DNA from: Bacillota bacterium
GTDB taxonomy: Bacteria > Bacillota > Clostridia > Christensenellales > SZUA-584
NCBI GenBank assembly: GCA_023396555.1
Contig: JAEWWC010000159.1
Location: 1 to 21,003, forward strand
DNA: 21,003 bases
Direction of reading: 5' to 3'
Shown here in pieces: positions 15,058 to 21,003 of this stretch. A program made the position numbers and the translations under genes. Positions within the stretch are counted from its first letter, which is position 1. Every line of letters begins with the position of its first letter. Below the pieces are notes generated by a model, which was not told the DNA's origin, searched no databases, and saw only the letters and a list, made by a program, of their open reading frames with translations.

Positions 15058-15621
15058 TTGCGGAAATCATCTAAAAGGCTGTTATTCTTCTTCATATCTC
15101 TGTTGTTTGTCCTTCTGTGCGGCGCCATTGGCTACACTCTGGCCCTGCAGGAGCCCCGTATCGTTGAGGCTGAGCCGTCGCCCGATTCGGCTGAGGCGGA
15201 GGCCAACAACTCACGCATAGCAACGGGAGCGGCCATAACATGGATTTACGAATATGATATGTGCCGGCATACGGATACCGTAACGGACATTGCTGATAAA
15301 TCGCTGATAGGTCTGAGTTTCACACAGCTGCAGCAGAAATATCCCGATGTTCGAATCGTCTCCTTCGAACCGGATGCCGTGGTGCTTGAAAAAGATATGT
15401 TATGCTATTGCCCGCTGCATTACATTTTAAAAATTAAGGACGGCTCGCTTTCCGTGTTCAGAACGAGGGCGGGTACAGATGAAAGTGAAAAGCTGCGTGA
15501 TTTTAATATAGCGGTCGACGACATCGATAAAAATGAGCGGATTATTCTGGAGGCCGGACGCGTATTTGCGGATATGTCGGATGTGGAACGGTACGTCTAT
15601 AAACTGATGCAGGCACGATAA
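15058..15621 (+). CDS. bofC: BofC-like sporulation protein
   Basis: This 187-residue protein has a basic N-terminus and a signal anchor (about 8-30), then an extracytoplasmic part ending in a BofC C-terminal-like domain: VVLEKDMLCYCPLHYILKIKDGSLSVFR (109-135) with Cys116 and Cys118, and a C-terminal helix after IILEAGRVF. In Bacillus BofC is a forespore protein that holds back SpoIVB signalling to pro-sigma-K. TTG at 15058 is the only start that keeps the signal anchor, because an in-frame stop lies at 15034-15036. GGGGG, 9 nt upstream, is inside the yebC terminator stem. The neighbourhood (yebC) supports the call. The N-terminal BofC domain is less clear, so I am moderately sure. Confidence 0.72.
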   Translation: MRKSSKRLLFFFISLLFVLLCGAIGYTLALQEPRIVEAEPSPDSAEAEANNSRIATGAAITWIYEYDMCRHTDTVTDIADKSLIGLSFTQLQQKYPDVRIVSFEPDAVVLEKDMLCYCPLHYILKIKDGSLSVFRTRAGTDESEKLRDFNIAVDDIDKNERIILEAGRVFADMSDVERYVYKLMQAR

Positions 15622-15627
15622 TTGTCA

Positions 15628-15656
15628 TTGACGAAACCCTGGAGTTGATGTATCAT
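15628..15656 (+). promoter_or_regulatory. sigma-A promoter of the FMN riboswitch-ribU unit
   Basis: TTGACG (15628-15633), a 17-bp spacer and TATCAT (15651-15656). The start point near 15663 precedes the riboswitch by under 20 nt, which is expected for a leader RNA. Confidence 0.75.
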
Positions 15657-15680
15657 TATTTTATAAATTTTATACAGGTA

Positions 15681-15788
15681 TATCTTCGGGGTGGGGCGAA
15701 ATTCCCCTACCGGCGGTGACAGTCCGCGAGCGCAAGCTGATACGGTGAGATTCCGTAACCGACAGTACAGTCTGGATGAGAGAAGAAG
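15681..15788 (+). ncRNA. FMN riboswitch (RFN element)
   Basis: The conserved RFN segments appear in order: TATCTTCGGGGTGGGG, GAAATTCCCC, CTACCGGCGGTGAC, GTCCGCGAGC, GATACGGTGAGATTCCGT, CCGACAGTACAGTC and TGGATGAGAGAAGA. P1 is formed by TCTTC near 15683 and GAAGA near the 3' end. It controls the riboflavin transporter gene downstream. The variable stem after GCGAGC is very short. FMN binding should favour the downstream terminator hairpin. Confidence 0.96.
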
Positions 15789-15809
15789 TGCATTTATTGA
15801 TGCATCATT

Positions 15810-15845
15810 GGCTCTGAAGAAATACTTCAGGGCCTTTACTATTTT
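15810..15845 (+). terminator. riboswitch expression-platform terminator
   Basis: GGCTCTGAAG (15810-15819) pairs with CTTCAGGGCC (15825-15834) around AAATA, followed by a broken T-run (TTTACTATTTT). It lies between the aptamer and the ribU ribosome site, so control is probably by transcription termination. The imperfect T-run may leave some read-through. I could not assign the competing antiterminator by eye. Confidence 0.7.
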
Positions 15846-15876
15846 GGGAGTAATGGCTCTGGGAAAGGAGAAAAAT

Positions 15877-16488
15877 ATGACCCAAAGATCTGTCGCTTCA
15901 AAAAGACTGCTCCTCATTGTGACTGCCGGTGTTCTCGCGGCTATTTCAACCATCCTTCGCTTTCTGGAAATCCCATTGCCTCTGCTGCCGACATTCCTGA
16001 AGCTGGACTTCAGCAACGTGCCTGCACTGATAGGCGGATTGGCGCTGGGGCCTGTAGCCGGTTCTGCGATACTGCTGGTCAAAAATTTGATCTATCTGCC
16101 GTTTTCCCAGACTCTGGGTGTCGGTGAATTTGCCGATTTCATTATCAGTCTGACCCTTGTGTTGACTGCTGCGCTGTTCTACAAACACAACAAGAGCCGC
16201 AAGGGCGCCATCATCGGCATGACGACAGGTTCTGCCATCATGTCCTTCGTGGCTGGCCCGCTGATGAATTATTTCGTGCTGATACCATTCTACGCGGCCG
16301 TCTATTTTGGCTCATCAGTGGATGCGATCATTCAACTGGCTGCCACAGCCAACCCGGGTATCGACAGCCTCTGGGCATATATTCTCTATGCTGTTGTACC
16401 CTTCAACATCGTGAAGTGTCTGGCGGTATGTGTGGTCACAGGCCTGCTCTATAAACCGCTTTCGCCGCTGCTTCATAAATACCGCTGA
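15877..16488 (+). CDS. ribU: riboflavin ECF transporter S component RibU
   Basis: This 203-residue protein has about six membrane helices and the RibU landmarks: PTFLKLDFSNVPALIGGLA (38-56), ILLVKNLIYLPFSQTLGVGEFADF (65-88), PLMNYFVLIPFYA (128-140) and VVPFNIVKCLAVCVVTGLLYK (173-193). RibU binds riboflavin outside the cell and hands it to the shared EcfA-EcfA'-EcfT energising module, which is not in this window. The ATG at 15877 has AAAGGAG 6 nt upstream. An upstream in-frame extension into the riboswitch is not real. Confidence 0.96.
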   Translation: MTQRSVASKRLLLIVTAGVLAAISTILRFLEIPLPLLPTFLKLDFSNVPALIGGLALGPVAGSAILLVKNLIYLPFSQTLGVGEFADFIISLTLVLTAALFYKHNKSRKGAIIGMTTGSAIMSFVAGPLMNYFVLIPFYAAVYFGSSVDAIIQLAATANPGIDSLWAYILYAVVPFNIVKCLAVCVVTGLLYKPLSPLLHKYR

Positions 16489-16516
16489 AAGGGCGGCAAG
16501 AAATCAGGTGCGTTTA

Positions 16517-16545
16517 TTGCTTTATGAGCGTTTTTCAGGTATACT
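16517..16545 (+). promoter_or_regulatory. sigma-A promoter of tsaE-tsaB-rimI
   Basis: TTGCTT (16517-16522), a 17-bp spacer and TATACT (16540-16545). The start point near 16552 gives a leader of about 45 nt that ends in the palindrome over the tsaE start codon. Confidence 0.6.
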
Positions 16546-16593
16546 TCATAGTCAGCCGGAATTTTAAACCAAACGGTGCGATAAGGAGAAAAC

Positions 16594-16609
16594 GCTTTGT
16601 ATACAAAGC
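16594..16609 (+). repeat. perfect 16-bp palindrome across the tsaE start codon
   Basis: GCTTTGTATACAAAGC is identical on both strands. The TTG start codon (16597-16599) lies in its left half. In RNA it can fold as a GCTTTG/CAAAGC hairpin with a TATA loop, 5 nt after the AAGGAG ribosome site (16583-16588). It could also be a dimeric protein's operator. Confidence 0.75.
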
Positions 16610-17037
16610 ATGCTGCTGCCGATGTACAGGATACGATGGCGCTGGGGCGTAAGCTGGGCGAAATGCTGAGACCCGGTGACATCGTAGCACTGTATGGCGG
16701 TCTCGGTGCGGGCAAGACCGTTTTTGTGAAGGGTATTGCCAGCGGCCTCGGCATATTTGAAGAGATCACCAGCCCGACATTCACGCTGATGCGCCAATAT
16801 CAGGCGGCATCCACGCTGTGTCATTTCGACCTGTATCGCATTGAAGACGAGCAGGAACTCGAGCACATCGGCTTCTACGATTATCTGGGGGGCGACTGCA
16901 TCTGCGTGGTGGAATGGGCCGGTCACGCTCCCGGCCTGCATCCGGACTTCAGTGTGCACATCGACGGCTCGGGCGATGAAGAGCGTATCATCGAGATCAG
17001 CCACAAAGGGGACTCGAATGAATATTTTGGCGGTTGA
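16597..17037 (+). CDS. tsaE: tRNA t6A biosynthesis ATPase TsaE
   Basis: This 146-residue P-loop protein has Walker A GGLGAGKT (34-41), TSPTFTL (58-64), HFDLYRI (76-82) and VVEWAG (104-109), all typical of TsaE. TsaE hydrolyses ATP in the TsaB-TsaD-TsaE complex, which attaches threonylcarbamoyl to adenosine 37 of ANN-decoding tRNAs. The start is TTG, placed by AAGGAG 8 nt upstream; no ATG is available in a sensible position. The end overlaps tsaB by 20 nt, so the two are probably translated together. Confidence 0.95.
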   Translation: MYTKHAAADVQDTMALGRKLGEMLRPGDIVALYGGLGAGKTVFVKGIASGLGIFEEITSPTFTLMRQYQAASTLCHFDLYRIEDEQELEHIGFYDYLGGDCICVVEWAGHAPGLHPDFSVHIDGSGDEERIIEISHKGDSNEYFGG

Positions 17038-17701
17038 TACATCGGGCGGTGTCTGTACGGCAGCGGTGCTGAGAGACGACGCCCTTTTATCCGAAGTTTT
17101 TATGAACGGCAGACGCACCCACTCAGAAACGCTGGGTGTCATGGTTGACGAGTGCATTCAGTTGGCGGAGCTGTCTGTCCGTGAAATCGATCTATTTGCA
17201 TGTGCGACAGGCCCCGGTTCTTTCACCGGATTACGCATCGGAACGGGGTTTATCAAAGGCCTGGCGCACGCGTCGTCCCGTCCTGCTATCGGCATCAACA
17301 CACTGGACGCTCTGGCAAGGAACGCTGAGGGTGCAGACGGTATCATTTGTCCGATCATTGATGCACGGCGCGAGGAGGTCTATACTGCCACCTATTCCAA
17401 CGGATCGCGCACCTCGGGCTACCGCGCGCTGCCTCTTAAAGCGTTGCTCACTGAGTTGACCGGACAAAAAACGCTTTTTCTGGGTGATGCCGCACTAAAA
17501 TACCGGGAAATAATCTGCACATTCAACTCAGGCTTCTCAGTCGCCCATACCGGAGTTGCTTTGCAGCGCGCATCCTCTGTTGGGCTCTGCGCACACGATT
17601 TACATATGGCGGGCAGCGATATGTCCGCATATTCTCTGGAGCCTTTTTATCTGAGAGAAACCCAGGCGGAGAGAGTCTGGGCGGAGAAGCACGAGGGATA
17701 A
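17018..17701 (+). CDS. tsaB: tRNA t6A biosynthesis protein TsaB
   Basis: This 227-residue ASKHA-fold protein has MNILAVDTSGG at the start, ACATGPGSFTGLRIGTGFIKG (61-81) and the IDARREEVYTATY segment (114-126). TsaB is the inactive partner that scaffolds TsaD. Its ATG lies within the end of tsaE and has AAAGGGGA 5 nt upstream. A longer reading in this frame through tsaE is a shadow. tsaD itself is not in the window. Confidence 0.95.
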   Translation: MNILAVDTSGGVCTAAVLRDDALLSEVFMNGRRTHSETLGVMVDECIQLAELSVREIDLFACATGPGSFTGLRIGTGFIKGLAHASSRPAIGINTLDALARNAEGADGIICPIIDARREEVYTATYSNGSRTSGYRALPLKALLTELTGQKTLFLGDAALKYREIICTFNSGFSVAHTGVALQRASSVGLCAHDLHMAGSDMSAYSLEPFYLRETQAERVWAEKHEG

Positions 17702-17703
17702 AA

Positions 17704-18174
17704 ATGAATTATCGTCTGGCTTCCTGTGAGGACGCGGCCGCAATCCACGCTATTGAAACGGTCAGCTTCAAAACGCCGTGGTCCTTCGAGTCCATTCAAT
17801 CGGACATCTGTTTGAACGAATACGCGTACTATTTTATCGCTGAAGATGCTGGAAACATCGTGGGCTTCTGCGGCGTGCATATCGTGCTGGATGAAGGACA
17901 CATCATGAACGTGGCGGTGCTGCCGGAATACAGGGGCCGGGGCATCGGCGAATCGCTTTTACTCACGATGATGTCGTACACAAATCTTGATTACTATACG
18001 CTGGAAGTCAGAGTATCCAATAAATCTGCCATATCGCTCTACAAACGGCTCGGTTTTTTGGCTGCGGGCAAGAGGCCCAACTATTACATCGACGAGGACG
18101 CCCTCATCATGTGGCGCGATAAAACTGCGCCGGAAGCACACTCGTTAACAGACACGTCGGAAAACATGCCTTGA
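17704..18174 (+). CDS. rimI: ribosomal protein S18-alanine N-acetyltransferase RimI
   Basis: This 156-residue GNAT-family protein has the acetyl-CoA loop RGRGIG (77-82) in the context MNVAVLPEYRGRGIG, then LEVRVSNKSAISLYKRLGF (100-118), and YYIDEDALIMWR near the end. These fit RimI, which acetylates the N-terminal alanine of ribosomal protein S18. It begins 2 nt after the tsaB stop with GAGGG upstream. The tsaE-tsaB-rimI order is common in Firmicutes. The last 15 residues are polar and probably disordered, and their coding DNA overlaps the next promoter. Confidence 0.92.
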   Translation: MNYRLASCEDAAAIHAIETVSFKTPWSFESIQSDICLNEYAYYFIAEDAGNIVGFCGVHIVLDEGHIMNVAVLPEYRGRGIGESLLLTMMSYTNLDYYTLEVRVSNKSAISLYKRLGFLAAGKRPNYYIDEDALIMWRDKTAPEAHSLTDTSENMP

Positions 18175-18199
18175 TAGTTCGCTTCAATAAATGTATAAT
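18171..18199 (+). promoter_or_regulatory. strong sigma-A promoter of the hydrolase-Mur ligase-ddl unit
   Basis: TTGATA (18171-18176), a 17-bp spacer and a perfect TATAAT (18194-18199). The -35 overlaps the rimI stop codon. The start point near 18206 rules out the upstream TTG at 18205 as the start of the next gene. Confidence 0.8.
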
Positions 18200-18231
18200 C
18201 ACTTTTGACAAACATAGTTATTGAAGTGAGT

Positions 18232-19002
18232 ATGGAAATTCAAATAGACGGCATAAAAATCAATTATGAGCAGCATGGTTCGGGCGAAGACGTCCTTGTG
18301 CTGCACGGATGGGGCGCAAGCATGCAGACAATGCGCCCTGTTATTGATGTGCTGAAAGACGCTTACCGTGTCACCGCGCTGGACTTTCCCGGCTTTGGCA
18401 GTAGCGATTTTCCGCCTGACAGCTATGGCGTTCCGGAATATACCGATCTCACACGCGAGTTCATGAATAAACTGGGCATCAAAAAAGCCCACATCATCTG
18501 CCACTCTTTCGGCGGCCGCGTGACGATACTGCTGGCGTCGCAGAACCCCGAAATGGTGCGCAAGATTGTGTTTACCGACGCTGCGGGCGTCCGCAAGCCG
18601 CGAACGCTCAAATACTACATCCGTACATATTCGTATAAGCTTGCCAAGCGTATCAGCCGCGGCCGCGCCGTCAAGAAACTGCTTCTGGCGCTGGGCGTGG
18701 ATGTTGACAAACGCGTCAAAAACGCAGGGTCGTCCGACTACCGCGCATTGCCCGAGACCATGCGCCGCGTATTTGTGCGCGTTGTCAATCTGGACCTGAA
18801 AAAGCATCTGTCCACCATCAAGAGCCCGTCGTTGCTCATCTGGGGTGAGAACGATCAGGACACGCCGCTGGAATACGCTAAGATCATGGAGAAGCGTATT
18901 CCGGACGCCGGTCTAGTGGTGTTCCCCGGCGCGGGCCATTATTCGTTTCTGGACTGCTTCGGGCAGTACATCAAAATCGTCAGAACATTTTTTGGAGGAT
19001 AA
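18232..19002 (+). CDS. alpha/beta hydrolase
   Basis: This 256-residue alpha/beta-hydrolase-fold protein shows the oxyanion motif HGWG (25-28), the nucleophile elbow HSFGG (Ser92), an acid in GENDQDTP (Asp208 or Asp210) and the catalytic His236 in GAGHYSF. A basic cap region lies at 125-165. Members of this family are lipases, esterases or C-C hydrolases, and the substrate cannot be read from sequence. I chose ATG 18232 because the promoter places transcription start at about 18206; its ribosome site (GAAGTGAG) is weak. It lies 3 nt before a membrane Mur ligase gene, so a wall- or membrane-lipid-related ester is a reasonable guess. Confidence 0.85.
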   Translation: MEIQIDGIKINYEQHGSGEDVLVLHGWGASMQTMRPVIDVLKDAYRVTALDFPGFGSSDFPPDSYGVPEYTDLTREFMNKLGIKKAHIICHSFGGRVTILLASQNPEMVRKIVFTDAAGVRKPRTLKYYIRTYSYKLAKRISRGRAVKKLLLALGVDVDKRVKNAGSSDYRALPETMRRVFVRVVNLDLKKHLSTIKSPSLLIWGENDQDTPLEYAKIMEKRIPDAGLVVFPGAGHYSFLDCFGQYIKIVRTFFGG

Positions 19003-19005
19003 CGC

Positions 19006-20637
19006 ATGCCGGTATCGACATACGTCCAAATCGCGCTGTACGCCCTGGCTGCTGCCGGTATGACGGCGGCTTCGGTGCATCTGGTGCATATATTGCAGCT
19101 GGAAGGTTACAAGAACAAAAACTTAAGCCGCTGGGTGGGTGCGAACCGCTCCGGCGTGTTAGTTACGCCGATGATTGCGTCCGCTGTCGGACTGTTGTTG
19201 GCTCTGCTGGCAAACCTGCTTTTTCCCGCGCAGTCCGTGGCACGCATCATTGCGTCCGGGGTATTGTCGCTGATATACGCCGCTACCATGCTGGGCTACG
19301 CCCAAAAAACGCGAGTCAAAAACGCCAAGAAGCCGCTGGTGATGACCAGCCGCGTCAAGCGCCTGTTTGCGGCCATTGCGCTGGTTTATGTCGTCATATG
19401 CGGCGCGCTGTGGACGCTGGACGTCTTTGTGCTGCGTGAGACGGTGCTGTCCGGTTTGCCGCTCCTTCTACTGCTGTTGCTTGTGGCGACTGGCATACAG
19501 ATTGCCAACGCGCTGGCCGCGCCGGTCGAAAAGGCGGTTCAGCGCTGGTATCTGAACGACGCGCGGCGCATACTGGAGGAGCGAGACGACCTGATCAAGA
19601 TCGGCATCACGGGCAGCTACGGCAAAACGAGCTGCAAGTTCATATTGGGCACGATACTGGCGGAGAAATACAACGTACTGGTGCCGCCGTCCAGCTACAA
19701 CACGCCGATGGGCGTAACGCGCGTGGTGCGCGAACAGCTCAAAAACGCCCATGAGGTGATGATTGCCGAAATGGGCGCGCGCAACGTGGGGGATATCCGC
19801 GAGCTGTGCGAGCTGGTACATCCGCAATACGGCCTGCTGACCTCGGTGGGGCCGCAGCATCTGGAGACGTTCGGCACCATCGAAAACATTGCCAAAACCA
19901 AATACGAGCTAATCGAGGGGCTGCCGCCTTACGGATGTTCCTTCTTCCCGGCGGACAACGAGATTTGCCGCGGGCTATATGAAAAAACCAACATAGAGAA
20001 ATACCTGTTCGCCGTAGATTACGACGGCCCGGCGGAAGCGCGGGCGGAAAACGTACGCTGCGGCAGCTTCGGCAGCCGGTTCGAGCTGGTCATCGGCGGT
20101 GAGCGCATTGAATGCGAAACGCGCCTTCTTGGCAAGCACAACATTGCTAACATCGTGGGGTGCGCGTGTGTAGCGCACCGCCTCGGGCTCACGCCCACGC
20201 AGATACGCATTGGCATACGCAAGATACAGCCGGTGGAACACCGCCTGCAGCTGCTGCCCACCTCGGGCGGTGTGGCGGTCATCGACGACGCGTTTAACGC
20301 CAACCCGTCGGGCGTGCGTGCCGCGATGGAGGTGTTGTCCGCGTTCGAAGGGCGCAAGATCGTGGTCACGCCGGGCATGGTGGAACTGGGGGACAGGGAA
20401 GCCGAAGAGAACCATGCGTTCGGTAAGGTGATGTCGGACGTCGCGGACGTCGTTTTTCTCATCGGGCCCAAGCACACGAAGCCTATATACGACGGGCTGA
20501 TGGAAGCCGGGTTCAGCCCGGACGCGGTGCAGGTGTTTGGGTCGCTCAGCGAGGCTTCGGAAGAGCTCTGGAAACTGGCACGCCCCGGCGACGTGGTGAT
20601 ATTCGAGAACGACCTGCCTGATAACTACAACGAGTAA
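19006..20637 (+). CDS. membrane-anchored MurF-like Mur ligase
   Basis: This 543-residue protein has about five N-terminal membrane helices (near 5-30, 52-73, 81-98, 119-140 and 147-168). These lead to a Mur ligase central domain with the P-loop GITGSYGKTS (200-209), EMGARNVGDI (255-264) and GKHNIANIVG (376-385). A C-terminal domain follows with EHRLQ (411-415), DDAFNANPSG (427-436) and TPGMVELGDR (455-464). These match MurF, which adds D-Ala-D-Ala to UDP-MurNAc-tripeptide. The usual N-terminal UDP-substrate domain is not recognisable; the membrane part occupies its place. GGAGG is 7 nt upstream of the ATG. Its place before ddl supports a D-Ala-D-Ala role. Whether it is the only MurF is unknown. 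Confidence 0.85.
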   Translation: MPVSTYVQIALYALAAAGMTAASVHLVHILQLEGYKNKNLSRWVGANRSGVLVTPMIASAVGLLLALLANLLFPAQSVARIIASGVLSLIYAATMLGYAQKTRVKNAKKPLVMTSRVKRLFAAIALVYVVICGALWTLDVFVLRETVLSGLPLLLLLLLVATGIQIANALAAPVEKAVQRWYLNDARRILEERDDLIKIGITGSYGKTSCKFILGTILAEKYNVLVPPSSYNTPMGVTRVVREQLKNAHEVMIAEMGARNVGDIRELCELVHPQYGLLTSVGPQHLETFGTIENIAKTKYELIEGLPPYGCSFFPADNEICRGLYEKTNIEKYLFAVDYDGPAEARAENVRCGSFGSRFELVIGGERIECETRLLGKHNIANIVGCACVAHRLGLTPTQIRIGIRKIQPVEHRLQLLPTSGGVAVIDDAFNANPSGVRAAMEVLSAFEGRKIVVTPGMVELGDREAEENHAFGKVMSDVADVVFLIGPKHTKPIYDGLMEAGFSPDAVQVFGSLSEASEELWKLARPGDVVIFENDLPDNYNE

Positions 20638-20659
20638 ACTTGAAAGGGACATAGAAGCG

Positions 20660-21003
20660 ATGAAGAAAAACCTTGCGGTTACCTTCGGGGGACGGACGGT
20701 GGAGCACGACATCTCCATCATCACGGCGAACCAGCTGATGCACAGCGCCGACAAAAGCAAATACAACATCATACCGATATATATTGACCGGGACGGCAAA
20801 TGGTACACCGGCAAAAGGCTGCTGGACGTGGGCTATTTCAAGAAGTTTGACCCTTCCGCCAAAGGCGTGCAGCGTGTGTTTCTGTCCTGCGCAGCGGACC
20901 CCACGCTGTATGAATATGGCAAAAAGCAGCGCCCCGTCTGCACCATCGACGTGGCGATACCGGCGATGCACGGCCTGCACGGCGAGGACGGCACGATTCA
21001 GGG
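20660..21003 (+). CDS. ddl: D-alanine--D-alanine ligase, 5' part
   Basis: The first 114 codons of a Ddl are present, and the frame stays open to the window edge. The N-terminus reads LAVTFGGRTVEHDISIITA, the family's nucleotide-fold start with the conserved glutamate. PAMHGLHGEDGTIQ near the edge is the Ddl motif. Ddl joins two D-alanines with ATP to make the dipeptide that MurF-type ligases use. AAAGGG lies 11 nt before the ATG, slightly far. The ATP-grasp catalytic region is outside the window. Confidence 0.93.
   Translation, partial: MKKNLAVTFGGRTVEHDISIITANQLMHSADKSKYNIIPIYIDRDGKWYTGKRLLDVGYFKKFDPSAKGVQRVFLSCAADPTLYEYGKKQRPVCTIDVAIPAMHGLHGEDGTIQ

Noticed and set aside
15691..15876. N-terminal extension of RibU by 62 residues
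   Set aside because: It runs through the FMN riboswitch and terminator; RibU homology and AAAGGAG support ATG 15877.
16841..17017. N-terminal extension of TsaB by 59 residues
   Set aside because: It is the shadow of tsaE in another frame; TsaB proteins begin at MNILAVDTS.
18205..18231. TTG start giving nine extra residues on the alpha/beta hydrolase
   Set aside because: The strong promoter at 18171-18199 places the transcription start at about 18206, so this codon would not be in the RNA.
18199..18807. Minus-strand open frame of 202 codons opposite the alpha/beta hydrolase
   Set aside because: It is antisense to a gene with an intact catalytic triad and has no recognisable domain or ribosome site.
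19975..20814. Minus-strand open frame of 279 codons opposite the Mur ligase and ddl
   Set aside because: It lies antisense to two clear genes in GC-rich DNA where stops are rare, and its peptide shows no recognisable domain.

Overview
The window reads as chromosomal DNA of an endospore-forming Firmicute, most likely a member of the Clostridia with moderate GC. The basis is the set of sporulation genes (spoVA and spoIIA operons, yunB, bofC), Firmicute-type promoters and Shine-Dalgarno sites, an FMN riboswitch in front of ribU, and tRNA genes with encoded CCA ends. No species can be named from the sequence alone. I see no insertion sequence, prophage or CRISPR array.

Layout. 1-575: the 3' end of a tRNA array (partial tRNA, probably Val, then Asp-GTC, Gly-GCC, Cys-GCA, Leu-TAA), closed by a strong intrinsic terminator. 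The two long tRNA spacers each carry two stem-loops. 747-2037: a monocistronic O-antigen ligase/polymerase-like membrane protein with its own sigma-A promoter. 2157-3077: a DegV/FakB-like lipid-binding protein, ending 1 nt from the convergent spoVA operon. 3079-6178 (minus): a small single-pass membrane ORF, spoVAA, spoVAB, a 35-codon ORF, spoVAC, spoVAD and spoVAE. These encode the channel that moves Ca-dipicolinate into the forespore and releases it at germination. 6317-7882 (minus): spoIIAA-spoIIAB-sigF, the anti-anti-sigma, anti-sigma and sigma-F module, with a sigma-H promoter and a perfect Spo0A box upstream and a terminator after sigF.

8006-13397: two class A penicillin-binding proteins facing each other with a 1-nt gap. 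The first is divergent from spoIIA and has an Fn3-like tail. The second is a 1006-residue PBP1A-type enzyme with an extended promoter and a long cytoplasmic N-terminus. 13536-15621: yunB, yebC (own promoter and terminator) and bofC, whose TTG start lies just past the U-tract of the yebC terminator. 15628-16488: promoter, FMN riboswitch, terminator hairpin and ribU, the riboflavin ECF-transporter S component.

16517-18174: tsaE-tsaB-rimI, for tRNA t6A modification plus a ribosomal-protein acetyltransferase. A perfect 16-bp palindrome covers the tsaE start codon. 18171-21003: a strong promoter inside the end of rimI drives an alpha/beta hydrolase, a membrane-anchored MurF-like ligase and the start of ddl, whose 3' part lies outside the window. 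The last two point to D-Ala-D-Ala metabolism for peptidoglycan, and the ligase appears to have swapped the usual UDP-substrate domain for a five-helix membrane domain.

Taken together, most of the window is sporulation and cell-envelope housekeeping. The least-explained parts are two unannotated small ORFs in the spoVA operon, the structured tRNA spacers, the bofC start/terminator overlap, the palindrome on tsaE and the membrane Mur ligase with its hydrolase partner.
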